Source: Isochrysis galbana (Eukaryota > Haptophyta > Isochrysidales > Isochrysidaceae). Taken from it: 64,000 bases of DNA. Shown piece after piece: positions 54,961 through 64,000 of the stretch (the stretch's first letter is position 1; each line of letters starts with the position of its first letter). The notes under the pieces are model-generated. The model was not told the DNA's origin and ran no database searches. It saw only the letters and a list, made by a program, of their open reading frames with translations. A program made the position numbers and the translations under genes. The stretch is taken from NCBI GenBank assembly GCA_018136815.1, contig CM030944.1:2891834-2955833 (forward strand), written 5' to 3'.

Positions 54961-55428
54961 AGGTGTCGTTCCGTCAATAGTGGGACATCAGTAGAATTGA
55001 GCGATCAAATGTCCACAGTTGTATTGTAGTTGTTTAACATTAGATCTTGTTAAAATTATAAGAGAGAGAGGCCGTCAAAGCTTCTTCGCTAATCACATCG
55101 GTGCACGCCGTGCATGGGCACGGCGCGATGTGCATCGGTCCCCCCGCGGATACGCCGTGCGCGCGCATGTCAACCCGTTCCATGTGTGTAGCCCCTGCGG
55201 CCCACAACTACGTAAACTGGCCATATAAGAGATGTTTCGTTACACAGCGCCTGTGATGACTTGCAATCACATGTGCACGCCGTGCGTGGGCACGGCGCGA
55301 TGTGCACCGGCGCACCCCCGCGGGGGCGCCGTGCGTGCGCATAGCAACTTCCAGGAAGGTGCACGTCGTGCGTTCACTCTTTTCGCGGGGGAACTCTGGG
55401 CGCGGAGGACGGGCGGAACAAAGTGTGA

Positions 55429-56151
55429 TTGCCACTCATCATGCAGCATAACAACTTTTTCTGCACGCCGTTCCTTCTTGGCGAAAAGTGCGGAAGGACC
55501 TGCCCTTCCTCCTGCCCCCTTCCTCCTGCCCCCTTCCTCCTGCCCCCTTCCTCCTGCCCTTCCTCCTGCCCTTCCTCCTGCCCTGCCCTTCCTGCTCTTC
55601 CTCCTGCCCTGTCCTTCCTGCCCTTCCTCCTGCCCTTCCTCGTGCCCCTTCCTCACCTATTGCTCGTCCATCGAAATGCTCATGCACACACCGGTCACCA
55701 CGAGCGCTGCATCGCCGCTCACTCCAACCAGTTTCAACTCGAAGAGCGCTCCCAGACTTCCACCAAGCGCAAATGCACCCAGGAGGGAACCGACTCCAGT
55801 GTCGAGCCCGCGGTCAAGCGAACTCTCACGCCGTACACCCAGAGTGCACACATCGTCGCTCTCGACGTTCTGATCAAGAGCGCCATCCTACTCGACGACC
55901 CTGACCATGACATGGAACTGGTGTTCGAGGCCAAAAAGCAGGAATTGCTCCAACGTTTCCCCATGGCTCACCCCAGGGTACAGCGGTTCCTCTCGCTCAT
56001 CCAGAAAGCACCCCCCCACCCTTGTCCAATCTTCAACCAACTTCAATTCATCGTCGCAGCAGTCGAATGCCAGCCAGATGTGCGCTTCCACTCAAGTAGC
56101 AAACAGTTTCGTTACACGTCATTAGCGACAATCGCTCGGATTAGAATTTGA
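55429..56151 (+). CDS. Unknown 240-codon ORF with a Pro/Ser/Leu repeat segment
   Basis: Residues about 25-75 are encoded by a 14-15 bp minisatellite (CCTTCCTCCTGCCC, about ten copies, 55503-55655) giving PSSCPLPPAPFLLP. The C-terminal ~120 residues look folded, with VALDVLIKSAILLDDPDHD...AKKQELLQRFPMAHPRV and QRFLSLIQKA. No family recognised. The first ATG is directly after the family F subrepeat, so the 5' end may be chimeric. It overlaps the convergent ankyrin ORF by 40 bases at their 3' ends. Confidence 0.4.
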   Translation: MPLIMQHNNFFCTPFLLGEKCGRTCPSSCPLPPAPFLLPPSSCPSSCPSSCPALPALPPALSFLPFLLPFLVPLPHLLLVHRNAHAHTGHHERCIAAHSNQFQLEERSQTSTKRKCTQEGTDSSVEPAVKRTLTPYTQSAHIVALDVLIKSAILLDDPDHDMELVFEAKKQELLQRFPMAHPRVQRFLSLIQKAPPHPCPIFNQLQFIVAAVECQPDVRFHSSSKQFRYTSLATIARIRI

Positions 56152-56780
56152 TGTACTTCAGAGTATCGCTGGTCTCTTATGCGCGTGATGATTGAACGCA
56201 ATGGAGTTTGTAGATTGTTAGCCACGTTATTGACGTTCGCTCCTTGATCGATGAGAAACGCGACACATTGCGCGTGACCACCCATCGCCGCAAGATGAAG
56301 AGGAGAATAACCGAGGCGATTTCGAAGATTAATAATTTCTGTATTGACAAGAAGTTCGACACACGCAAGGTGTCCTTTCTCCGCTGCCATATGCAATGGA
56401 GTGTTTTGATATACATACCCTTTAATGTTGACATCAGCTCCGCGTTCTATGAGAAAACTTACGCAGTCCGCATGGCCTTTCTGCGCCGCAATGTGAAGAG
56501 GAGTCTCGCCCCATTTGTTTTGTGCGTTAACATCTGACACATCTGTCAGCGTGGCTACAAGTTGGATGTCACCATTCCTTGCTGCATGGTGCAGCGAGGG
56601 GTGCCCCCGCGGTTCCCGACCGCCTCTGCGTCCAGAGTCCCCCCGCGGAAAGAGTGAACGCACGGCGTGCACCTTCCTGGAAGTTGCTATGCGCACGCAC
56701 GGCGCCCCGCGGGGGGGGGAAGCCGATGTGCATACGCACGGCGTGCACAATGATTGCAAGCAATCACACGTGCTGCGCAA
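56112..56780 (-). CDS. Ankyrin-repeat ORF fused to family F sequence
   Basis: About 222 codons. The first ~55 residues are encoded by the family F subrepeat (CVRIATSRKVHAVRSLFPRG). After that come four ankyrin repeats: HPSLHHAARNGDIQLV, GETPLHIAAQKGHADCV, NTPLHMAAEKGHLACV and GYSPLHLAAMGGHAQCV. The last is followed by a partial repeat and a short C-terminus ending in NDV. The TPLHxAA signature is intact in the middle repeats. Base composition is markedly more AT-rich than surrounding genes. Ankyrin repeats mediate protein binding; the partner is unknown. Whether the F-derived leader is translated is unclear. Confidence 0.6.
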   Translation of the reverse strand: MRSTCDCLQSLCTPCVCTSASPPRGAPCVRIATSRKVHAVRSLFPRGDSGRRGGREPRGHPSLHHAARNGDIQLVATLTDVSDVNAQNKWGETPLHIAAQKGHADCVSFLIERGADVNIKGYVYQNTPLHMAAEKGHLACVELLVNTEIINLRNRLGYSPLHLAAMGGHAQCVAFLIDQGANVNNVANNLQTPLRSIITRIRDQRYSEVHQILIRAIVANDV

Positions 56781-57127
56781 ACGAAACGTCTCGTATATGG
56801 CTACTTTACGTTAATGTGGGCCTTAGGGAAAAAAGTTTCTATGCGCACGCACGGCGCCCTCGCGAGGGGGAAGTCGATGCGCATACGCACGGCGTGCTCA
56901 ATGATTGCAAGTAAACACATGTGCTGCGTAAACGAAACATCTCGTATACGGCGACTTTATGTTAAAAAAAGTTTCTATACACAGCCTTGTTTTGTACCAC
57001 TATTGTTCATAACTAAAAAGAAAACAGATTGTGGTCCTCTTTTGACGGAACGCGACTTCGGTACTACTGAGGGTGCGGGACTTCTACCGTCCCCGCTCTG
57101 ACACGTGTGACTTGTGACTTCTACTAC

Positions 57128-57290
57128 CCCCCCCCCCTCCCCACCAAAGGCGCGGGACTTCTCTCCGACGCCCCCCCCCCCCCGCCTCCCCCCCCTCCCC
57201 CCCCCTCCCCCCCCCCCTCCCCCCCCCTCCCCCCCCCCCTCCCCCCCCCTCCCCCCCCCCCTCCCCCCACCCTCCCCCCCCCCCCCCACA
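57128..57290. repeat. Long poly-C tract interrupted by single T
   Basis: About 130 of 160 bases are C, in runs of 6-15 separated by T or A. It lies just outside the right end of the 2.1-kb element. Assembly accuracy here is doubtful. Confidence 0.85.
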
Positions 57291-57327
57291 TACACATTCA
57301 ATTGCATCGTGATCACAGCAGAGTAAC

Positions 57328-57519
57328 CTGCACCTTGAGCTTCCTCAGCTGTGAGAGCATTGGCTGGCTCTCCGCGCCAATCGGGTTGCACGAGAGGTCC
57401 ACCGACGACAGCCGAAAGCTCCGCGCTAGCTCGCACAGAGGCGCTGCACGCCCCCGCGCCCGCCCGCCCGCCCCACCCTTCCTGTCATGGATGCACTCAA
57501 GAAGAACCAGCTTGCGGAG
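57328..57519 (-). pseudogene. Leucine-rich-repeat exon fragment
   Basis: 64 codons on the minus strand read LRKLVLLECIHDRKG...LARSFRLSSVDLSCNPIG...MLSQLRKLKVQ, with the LxxLDLSxNxIG spacing of RNI-type leucine-rich repeats. A donor-like CAG|GTTACT closes the segment and a stop precedes it, so it may be a single exon or a relic. No partner exons were found nearby. Confidence 0.35.
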
Positions 57520-57894
57520 TTATGCGCGTGCGCTCTTCGGTGTATGCCGCGTGATACCATCTGGTGTCCCTTTAGGGTGCGTGCGAAAAAAAAATTTTCA
57601 CCGAAAGTTTTCGGAGTTGATTTCAAAAGAAATATATCAGGTGCCTAATATACTTTTCGGTTGTCTAATTTAAGGTCAACAGATTCTATTCTGCACTCTC
57701 GAACGAAAGGCTCATTCTCAATCAAGTTTGCTCAGGACACAGCTGAACGTGTACATCCACAAACAGAAGAGCGAAAGAGCGCCTCTTTCACCGCTTCGAG
57801 TTGTTTCGCGAGAGTCACCCTGAGCGACAGATGGTTCTGGCTGCGATGAACCAAGCCAACGTGTCTGTGCTACACCTACATCACTCACTAATCT
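57520..57894. other. Intergenic, AT-richer
   Basis: An A9 run at 57588 and short ORFs only. No recognised feature. Confidence 0.35.
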
Positions 57895-58197
57895 TATGAT
57901 TGGTCGCCATGGAGGGGGCCTCGCGCCCCCCCCACTCTCTCTACTCCCCTCATGGGGGGCGAGAACCATCCACCCCCCTGCGCTGCCTCTTGGCATGCAG
58001 GGGAGACTCACTCAGACTGCCCAGACTCCCCCAGAGAGCTGGGCACAGATCGCACGCCCTGGCCCGCGTTGGCCTGCTTGTCGCTCTGACCAACACCTCC
58101 TCCCCCTGGGCCCCCCTGATCAGGACCCCCCAGCCAGCTCCAGTCGACCGGCAGGGGCGCGAGAGCCAGCGAGGGAGAGGCAGGAGGGGTCAGGCGA
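57895..58197 (+). repeat. Repeat family A, copy 2
   Basis: Matches 6211-6500, best over CCCCTGGGCCCCCCTGATC and CCAGCCAGCTCCAGTCGAC. It joins a family E copy without a gap at 58198. Confidence 0.7.
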
Positions 58198-58324
58198 CAT
58201 TCCATTTATAGACATGGTTGAGCACCGTGAGGTGGGTGCCTTTGCTCAAATACTAGAATATTTTTTTTGTGCCGGCGCATCGCGTATTTGGAAACGAGGG
58301 GTACCGAATGAAGGCAAACGACCT
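58198..58324 (-). mobile_element. Repeat family E, copy 3 (truncated)
   Basis: The reverse complement matches 20249-20378, including AAAAAAAATCG/ATATTCTAGTATTT and CCACCTCAC.GTGCTCAACCATG. It stops just after the start codon of the family ORF. Confidence 0.7.
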
Positions 58325-59322
58325 AATGGACAAACAAAGGGTCGATCGCGAATGCGACATTCTAGCTCGGTGTCTCGAGTTGTTTCCCTTTCTTGGTAGA
58401 GCCACTTATAGTATTTTTGAGTTGGTTGCGAATCTCGTTGTCGTTCGTGGTCGTGTTTCTGTCTGGCTATCCCCAAAGCCCAAAGTAAAAACTGTCAAAA
58501 ACTCTGAAAAATTACTAATTCTAATTCCTAATTCCTCGCGCAGCGTAAACGCGGCACTCAACCAAACGAATTAACGAAACGTAATCCGCGGCTGTGCCGC
58601 GAACACACCCAACTCAAGGCGCGCGACAATGAACAACTGTCAACTACCTACTCACCCCCCCTGAAAAAGAGCGCGCGCGTATTTATTTTACAACCTACTT
58701 GCAGTAGAAATCTTACTCGAAGGTAAATAAAGGTTGTGTGGAAGTCGTACTCCAGTTTCTATGAATACACACGGTGTGTGGTGTCTCCGACGAGCGGGCG
58801 CCGCCGCTGGCGATGGTATGCGCTGCCGTGTGCACCCCTCCCTCCCTCTCCTCCCTCCCCTTCCTCTCCCTCCTCCCCCGTCCCTCCCGGCCCCCCTCTT
58901 TCCCCGACTTGTCCGCCATCGCCACTTGCCCGCAATCGCGGCAATTCTCCACCCCGGGCCATGAAGCCTCGCACCGCCGCCACCATCAGCTCACATTGTG
59001 CTGCGCGAGAGTTCTCTCTCGCTGCTCTCTCTCCGCCTGCATTTCCCCATGCTCCAGCCTCGCCCCTAGCTGCAGCGTCTTCTCGGCCTCTTCACGTTGG
59101 ACCTAGCATTCTCGCGCAACACCTCAGCTCTGCCGCCCCCTTTGGCACGAGCCTTTATGGCCGTTCACCCCACCCCTACTTTGGTGATGCTCTTCATTAT
59201 CATCTTTCATTGCGGGTGGTTTGGTCACTTCTCACCGCCTCCCCTTGGGATGCAGGCCTCCTCAGTGGACTCGGTCTATTTGAATCCTCTCTCACTATGA
59301 ACCCTCCACACCTGCACCACAG
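58325..59322. other. Spacer containing the unresolved 5' part of the TMEM50-like gene
   Basis: 58325-58735 is AT-richer and has no gene. 58735-59300 is CT-rich with several open frames. The first exon of the TMEM50-like gene should lie here, but no start/donor pair can be chosen with confidence. ATG|GTATGC at about 58813 is one donor candidate. Confidence 0.35.
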
Positions 59323-59754
59323 GAGGGCGCTGCCGGCTCCGTTGGCGCACTCGCTGGTGGTGCACTTTTCGCAACGGGCTGGCTTCTATGGGTTGATGGT
59401 GTTGCATCAGCACACAGCGAGTATGGCTATTCGACCAGCGCAGTTGAATGGCTGCCAGGCATAATGCAGACGATCTCTCTCTTGATGGTCAATCTAGTTA
59501 GCTGGAGCGCGATGACCGACGGCGGCTTTGACGACTCCCTTGCCAAGAAGGTGAAGGCATGGGTATTCATCTCGTTTGTATTCGCGTTCTTAGGCCTCAT
59601 TGCAACGATTTATCTCACAGCTCGAGAGATGAACTCGCCTACAGCCGTCGGGTCTTCAGGTCCGGCAGTGAGAGGGCTGTTGCAGAATGTCCTCATCTTT
59701 GTGGGAAGTCTCGCCTTTCGTGTCGGCCGGCTACATGACTCAGAGTCAGACTGA
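59323..59754 (+). CDS. TMEM50-like small membrane protein, last exon (5' end unresolved)
   Basis: After the acceptor CACCACAG at 59322 an exon of 143 codons encodes three of the helices of the TMEM50/UPF0220 family: GALAGGALFATGWLLWVD, then GIMQTISLLMVNLVSWSAM, then KAWVFISFVFAFLGLIATIYL. A final amphipathic QNVLIFVGSLAFRVGRL follows, with the R-x-G-R-(L/T) ending typical of the family. The family is about 160 residues, so only a short first exon is missing. The protein is expected in endoplasmic reticulum or endosomal membranes; in yeast and animals it affects membrane protein sorting. An ATG inside the exon (59464) would give a truncated protein lacking helix 1 and is less likely. Confidence 0.7.
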   Translation, partial: EGAAGSVGALAGGALFATGWLLWVDGVASAHSEYGYSTSAVEWLPGIMQTISLLMVNLVSWSAMTDGGFDDSLAKKVKAWVFISFVFAFLGLIATIYLTAREMNSPTAVGSSGPAVRGLLQNVLIFVGSLAFRVGRLHDSESD

Positions 59755-60440
59755 GCTCCGTCTACGCAAGATGTAGCAGCGATGGCAGGTAGTCGTCCAG
59801 GACGAGCTCATACAACAAAGCTTACGGATCTGTGTTGGGCAGTTGCATGGGAAAACGGTATTGTACACGCCACCCTTTCTCGCCATGCATCGGCAACACT
59901 TTGATGGTATCTCAAAACGATTTGTGAGAGCATTTGGTGCGCACACGGTAATAGGGCAACCAAAATCGCTTCGAGAACATTTCACACACATTCACAAACT
60001 CAATTCACGATGGCGAGGGAGGTTGAAATGATGCGTCTTGGCTCAAGGCTTAGGGCGGAAGTGAGATCGGAGACGAAGTCCTTCCAGTCATGCGATGAAG
60101 CGGCCGGATCCTGAGAATGGGTCTTGCGCAGCTCCGGCAACACCTTGCGCCCACCTCGGCACAACTGCCTCGGCCCTCTTTGCTCTCTTTACATTCTTTC
60201 GCTCTCGCTCTCGTCTACCCTCACGCATTATTCGGCATTGCAGTAGTCTGGGTGAATAGCAAAGTCAGGCGGGGGCCGTGTGAGTGATGCCCCCGGTCGC
60301 GTTACGGAATATGTTAGCCGTAGCTTCTTGGTTGTAGCATATGGTGAACAATTGACAATTGACAGTTGATTGTGAAAATTCACAATGAGCGATCAACCTA
60401 TTCGCAAATTATTTCATCAGCCCCCTTTCTCCCTTGGTCG
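59755..60440. other. Intergenic, no gene supported
   Basis: A Cys-rich minus-strand ORF (59991-59746) and an opposing frame overlap; neither matches a family I know. The remainder is unremarkable. Confidence 0.35.
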
Positions 60441-60449
60441 ATCAACTAC

Positions 60450-60920
60450 AATAAAATAATTTATGGTATATCCATATCCTGGCCAACCCCCCAGCCACTA
60501 GCTAATTGGACACGTTTCAGTCTCGGAATCTCGCCATGCCTGACGAGCGAGGTGTCCGAGTGATACCGGGGGAGGGGGCACTGCCCCTTTCCCTCAATAT
60601 TTGTCCCCCTTCCGGTGCACGCACCGACCCTGCGCACCCCAGCTCGTCCTCTCCTCGACTCCTCGAGTCTAGGCTGGGGGCTGGGGGGAATCACCTTTCG
60701 GGTAAAAGCAACTCGGGTTGGGGGGGGGGGGGGCACTCGCGTTAATCACTCTCCTCGGAGCGAGTACGGCCGTGGCGAGGCGCGGGCCTTCCCTCCTGGC
60801 TCTGGCGCCCCCCGTCTTCTTTTACCAAAGCAGGGCAAGAAGACACGCGTGAGGGGAGAGTTGCCGCTCCCCCCTCCCCTCCCTCTTCCCTCTTCCTCCT
60901 CTCTTGCCCCTGCGGTGGCC
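60450..60920 (-). repeat. Repeat family C, inverted copy
   Basis: The reverse complement matches about 6590-7015, including AGCTAATTGGACAC, GGTGTCCGAGTG, the GGAGGGGGCAC block and CTTCCCTCCTGG. A G13 run lies at 60720. Unlike the 6.2-7.1 kb copy it is not joined to family A. Confidence 0.65.
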
Positions 60921-62379
60921 GCATCCGCGATCGACTTCGGGCCTTCTGCTACTTCGTGCGTCTTCGTGCTTGATCGTACTTGTTCGCCGCGGAGTTTTAC
61001 TCGTACCTTGTAGGACTCTTCATTCGTAATTCGCCCATCGCTCCTTGCCGTCGCGCCCCTTTGTGGCCTGTCTCGCCCCTGTTTCGCTCCTTCGCACCTT
61101 GGGCCTTGCTCTCTCTTGGTTCCTCCTTGCTGTCGTTCCCCGCGCTGCTCTCTCTCTTGGGTCCCTCCTTGTTGTCGTTCCCCCGCGCCTGCTCTCGCCC
61201 TTGTCGTAGGTGTAGGTGTTCGTTGCTGACGACTTTTCCCCAGCGCGGAGCCTACCCTCTCGCCCCTTTCGTTTTATGCGCGTAGATTCCCTCCTTACTT
61301 TCTACATATTCGTTCGCCGCAACCGCCGTTCGCAGTCGGCTCTTCCGTCGCATCGTCGCTCTCTCGTCGGCTTTCTCTTCCTTGTTTCCTTCCTTCCGTG
61401 TCTTCTTCGCCCAAGTGGGGAAAGATAAATTAGTGTAGAGAGATGTCCGGTGAAAGTTGAGTGTGCGTGTCTTGTGATTGTTGTCGGTCTGGTCGGATTG
61501 GAATCCTGTCGGCCTCTGGCGCCCACGTCCATCGCTCTCTCGTTCCTCGCCCTCTCGTTCCTCGCTCTCTCGTTCTCGTTCCGCTCTACGCCCCGTTGTA
61601 ACTGACGAATTGGAATGGCCCATGGGGCCTGAGGGCAATGAGGCAGGAGCGAGGCCGGCGGCAGGCGCGGCGAGGGAGACGACTTCGGAGGTGCTGACGG
61701 GCTGAAGCCCGTCAGCAGTGGAAGGCGGGCAGGCGGGTCTGGGCGAGGGCGAGGACGGCGGCGAGAGCGACATCGAGCGAGAGGCGAGAGGCGAGGGTGA
61801 ATGAGAGGAGGGCTGTGTTGGCAGGGGCTGGTGAGGCGAGGCGAGTTTGTAGGGTACGAGTGTTACGAGAGCGAGAGCGACGAGCCGTTACTTTAGTTAT
61901 CTACGTGTTACCGTGAATGTACGCGTGATAGTGGTGTGAGAGAATTGTACGAGGATTTTTATCCGGTTCTGTTCTGGAGAGAGCGCGAGCGATGGCGTCG
62001 CTCTCCCTCCTTTCGGCCGCCCTGGTCACCATGATGGTGCCAGGGCGATAGCATGCATGCCAGGAGGTTTTGTCGTTTTTTTGTTTTTTGGGTTAGCTAG
62101 GGGGCCCTGAGCCCTGAGATGATCGATGCTGCGATCGAGGCCGGCATTGACATACACTTGCGCGTGCCCCACACGAGCCACCGCACTCAGCGGCCGCGCT
62201 GTCCTCTGGCATGCAGGCAATCGCAAACAGCGAAGGCCGCCATCCATCGCCATCCCTACGCAAGTAGTTTTGATCTTTCACTTAAACGTAAACATGAATA
62301 TAAAATTTCTTGTGAGTGGCTCGCCTCCCCCCCCGGACTTGGCACCGTGTACTGCCTTGTACGAAAATTGGGTGGTGAC
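60921..62379. other. Intergenic, 1.5 kb, with short internal duplications
   Basis: CTCTCTTGG.TCC.TCCTTG.TGTCGTTCCCC occurs twice at about 61108-61190, and CTCTCGTTCCTCGC repeats at 61540-61575. No gene was recognised. 62000-62300 holds only short ORFs. Confidence 0.35.
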
Positions 62380-62495
62380 GATTGAACGCTTTTCCACATG
62401 TTGGATGGTAACGATTGAATGTTGAATGCTTATTCGCTTTTCCACATGTTGGATGTTGGGTGTTGGGTGATAGACGATTGAACGCTTCTCGCCTG
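62380..62495 (-). repeat. Minisatellite H, inverted relative
   Basis: GATTGAACGCTTTTCCACATG at 62380, a variant at 62413-62448 and GATTGAACGCTTCTCGCC at 62476 are the reverse complement of the 54737-54860 units. Both arrays end in the same AGAAGCGTTCAATC variant next to GGCG. Confidence 0.65.
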
Positions 62496-63488
62496 CGGCG
62501 CCGGAATCTAGAGTCTGCTAGAGCTAGAGCGCAAGCCGTCAACGGTGAATAACATGCCACAATAACGGTCAATAGGCGCCCAATCGAATCACCACGCAAC
62601 AGCAACATGCGCACATAAGCAAACTTAAAGACGGGATCGGCACGGCGTGTGTGACGTGGGGTGGCTCTCTCCCTCTCCCGAGTGGTGGCACACACGGGCA
62701 TGGTGGATGTGCCTGCTAGTTCCATAATGTGTGAGGGGCGCGCCGGCCCGCCGCGCAGGAGGAGTAGAGTGACATGACAGGACAACTTGTGCCCGATGAT
62801 ACTCCTCACGACCACACACTATGGATACTCCCAATGACATGGCCGCTCACATTACAATCGACGATCAACATGCCATGCGTGCGCGTGAAAAATGGTCCAA
62901 TCGACATTGGTCCCGAGTCTCTCGTGCCTCGTCGGATCAAAACGGGCAAGTGTCAAGCAGAGACACGGTGAAGCAAATATATGCGACGCTCTCCAATGGG
63001 CCGTGCCAACTCTGTGAAAGAAACATGAGTTCAGTCCTTGGGCGGCGATGAAGGGAAAGTACAAGAGAAGAAGCAAGCCTATGACCGGCGTGATTCTCGA
63101 ATTTGCTGCGCTGGATTGAGGCGAATCGACGTGCGTGTGCCATTTCTGCAGGGGTCGTGGCGTGGACGGGCTTATCGGGTGGGGCGGGGACCAATCCCGA
63201 AACGTCGCCGCATCGGGTCGACGTAAACCGCGATGTGGGGCGACATGTTCCGTGGCGAGGCAGAGTGTCGTCGCAGACTCATCGGGTGGAGGGGCGGTGA
63301 GCAGTGAAATGGCCATCATCAAGGCGTCGCCGCGTCTAGATCGACGTACGGGCACGATCAGTGGCGGCGACGTGCGTCGGCACCGCGCATGGCAAGCGAG
63401 CGGTGGTATCCATTCGCGCTCTGCCCTCGTGGCGCCACGCCTCAGGTCTGCTTGGCTGGTCAACCAGCGGCAAACGAACCACACGCTC
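62496..63488. other. Intergenic, no gene supported
   Basis: A long minus ORF (63595-62852) overlaps the next gene's end and has one hydrophobic stretch, but nothing recognisable. I treat it as a chance ORF. Confidence 0.3.
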
Positions 63489-63998
63489 TCACCCGAGGAG
63501 GTCTGCGATATCATCGCCGTCACCTGCCACATTAGCCTCCGAGTGTAGCGCGCCGAGCGACTGGGTGCGCCAGCCTTCACCGACGCGGCGGGCATCGGTG
63601 GCGGCGAAGTGTTGCGCCCTCGTCCGTTGCGCCTCGATCATCTGCCGTCGTCGCTCGCTGCGGACGGCCGACGCGCTCCGCATGGGCGAGGCTCCCTCCG
63701 CAAGTTCGGGATGGACGCGGCGGCTGAGCTCATCAGCCGCAGCGGCGGCCGCCTCCATGGACGCGTGCCCGTCCGCCCCGCACGTCCACGTCACGTTTCG
63801 CCGCATCTTGAGAGAGCGCGAGCCGCCGCACGGGCCACTGAGCGCGGATCCACGCACGCTGGACGATAGAATCGCGTCGAGATTGGGCTCCGCACCCCCA
63901 TTCTCCTCCCAATAGCGGATGAGCGGCTTGGGCGGCGGTAGCGTCGGGCCGTCGACGTCCCAGATGAGCCGTAGATGCGGGAGCGCAGGAGTCAGCTG
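63489..63998 (-). CDS. Partial gene running off the window, unknown protein
   Basis: The frame is open from the window edge to a stop at 63489, 169 codons. It reads LRLIWDVDGPTLPPPKPLI, then RYWEENGGAEPNLDAIL, then a Cys-containing MRRNVTWTCGADG, and an Ala/Arg-rich helix region with RRRQMIEAQRTRAQHFAA, ending DDIADLLG. The 5' part is outside the window. Composition and codon use resemble the other genes here. No family recognised; an intron cannot be excluded. Confidence 0.5.
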   Translation of the reverse strand, partial: QLTPALPHLRLIWDVDGPTLPPPKPLIRYWEENGGAEPNLDAILSSSVRGSALSGPCGGSRSLKMRRNVTWTCGADGHASMEAAAAAADELSRRVHPELAEGASPMRSASAVRSERRRQMIEAQRTRAQHFAATDARRVGEGWRTQSLGALHSEANVAGDGDDIADLLG

Positions 63999-64000
63999 CT

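Larger units (their letters stand above)
54961..57058 (+). mobile_element. 2.1-kb element with the same ends as the 5.4-kb element
   Basis: The left end (54961-54988) is identical to 28749-28776 over its first 28 bases. The right end (57032-57058), with the preceding TGTACCAC...AACTAAAAAGAAAACAGAT, matches 34082-34162. Family F subrepeats lie inside both ends, direct at 55090-55420 and inverted at 56600-56940. They bracket two convergent ORFs (55429-56151 + and 56780-56112 -). The cargo is unrelated to that of the larger element. No transposase and no clear target duplication were seen. Confidence 0.65.

Noticed and set aside
59464..59754. Complete 96-residue protein starting at the ATG at 59464
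   Set aside because: Upstream in-frame sequence back to the acceptor at 59322 encodes the conserved first helix of the TMEM50 family.
62852..63595. 247-codon minus-strand ORF
   Set aside because: No recognisable domain, overlaps the end of a better-supported gene in another frame, and composition explains its openness.
1..64000. tRNA, rRNA or snRNA genes
   Set aside because: I looked for T-loop and box-like motifs around GTTCGA and GGTTCGA sites and found none with a foldable partner. A covariance-model scan would be needed to exclude them.

Overview
This window is nuclear DNA from a GC-rich eukaryote, most likely a photosynthetic protist with a secondary plastid (a haptophyte- or stramenopile-like alga). 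The evidence is many short GT-AG introns, a cyanobacterial-type elongation factor P carrying an N-terminal presequence, a mitochondrial-type Lon protease, a Y-family DNA polymerase iota, an Orai-like four-helix membrane protein, a TMEM50-like protein, and IQ-motif and coiled-coil proteins of the kind found in flagellated cells. Nothing looks bacterial: there are no operons or ribosome binding sites, and genes are separated by repeat-rich DNA. The species cannot be named from the sequence alone.

Layout: 0.4-0.9 kb, Ty3/gypsy reverse transcriptase remnant; 1.2-4.6 kb, unknown two-exon gene (-); 5.3-7.1 kb, degenerate ORF and an inserted repeat; 7.5-8.5 kb, sulfotransferase (+); 8.9-11 kb, palindromes, a cytochrome b561 gene fragment and an AT-richer mobile repeat; 11.3-12.4 kb, EF-P (-); 13.1-14.1 kb, repeat insertion; 14.8-19.6 kb, Lon (+, 12 exons); 21.6-24.9 kb, DNA polymerase iota (+, 4 exons); 26.6-28.1 kb, Orai-like protein (-); 28.7-34.2 kb, an element with inverted terminal repeats carrying a giant Ser-Pro4 repeat gene; 34.8-35.2 kb, hAT transposase remnant; 35.4-37.0 kb, peroxiredoxin-like protein (+); 37.7-38.6 kb, armadillo-repeat protein (+); 40.4-45.9 kb, 1,625-residue IQ/coiled-coil protein (-); 45.9-48.8 kb, repeat mosaic; 48.9-50.2 kb, coiled-coil protein (-); 52.3-54.0 kb, 4-exon coiled-coil protein (+); 55.0-57.1 kb, second element of the same kind as the 28.7-34.2 kb one, carrying an ankyrin gene and an unknown gene; 57.3-58.3 kb, LRR fragment and repeats; 58.7-59.8 kb, TMEM50-like protein (+); 60-63.5 kb, repeats; 63.5-64 kb, partial gene (-).

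The genes do not form a pathway and look like independent housekeeping and cytoskeletal genes. Exon models were built by hand: 28 introns were placed so that the reading frame continues and family motifs are restored across junctions. Between genes there are at least eight dispersed repeat families. The most interesting structure is a pair of elements (28749-34162 and 54961-57058) that share the same imperfect inverted ends and internal GC-rich subrepeats but carry unrelated cargo genes.
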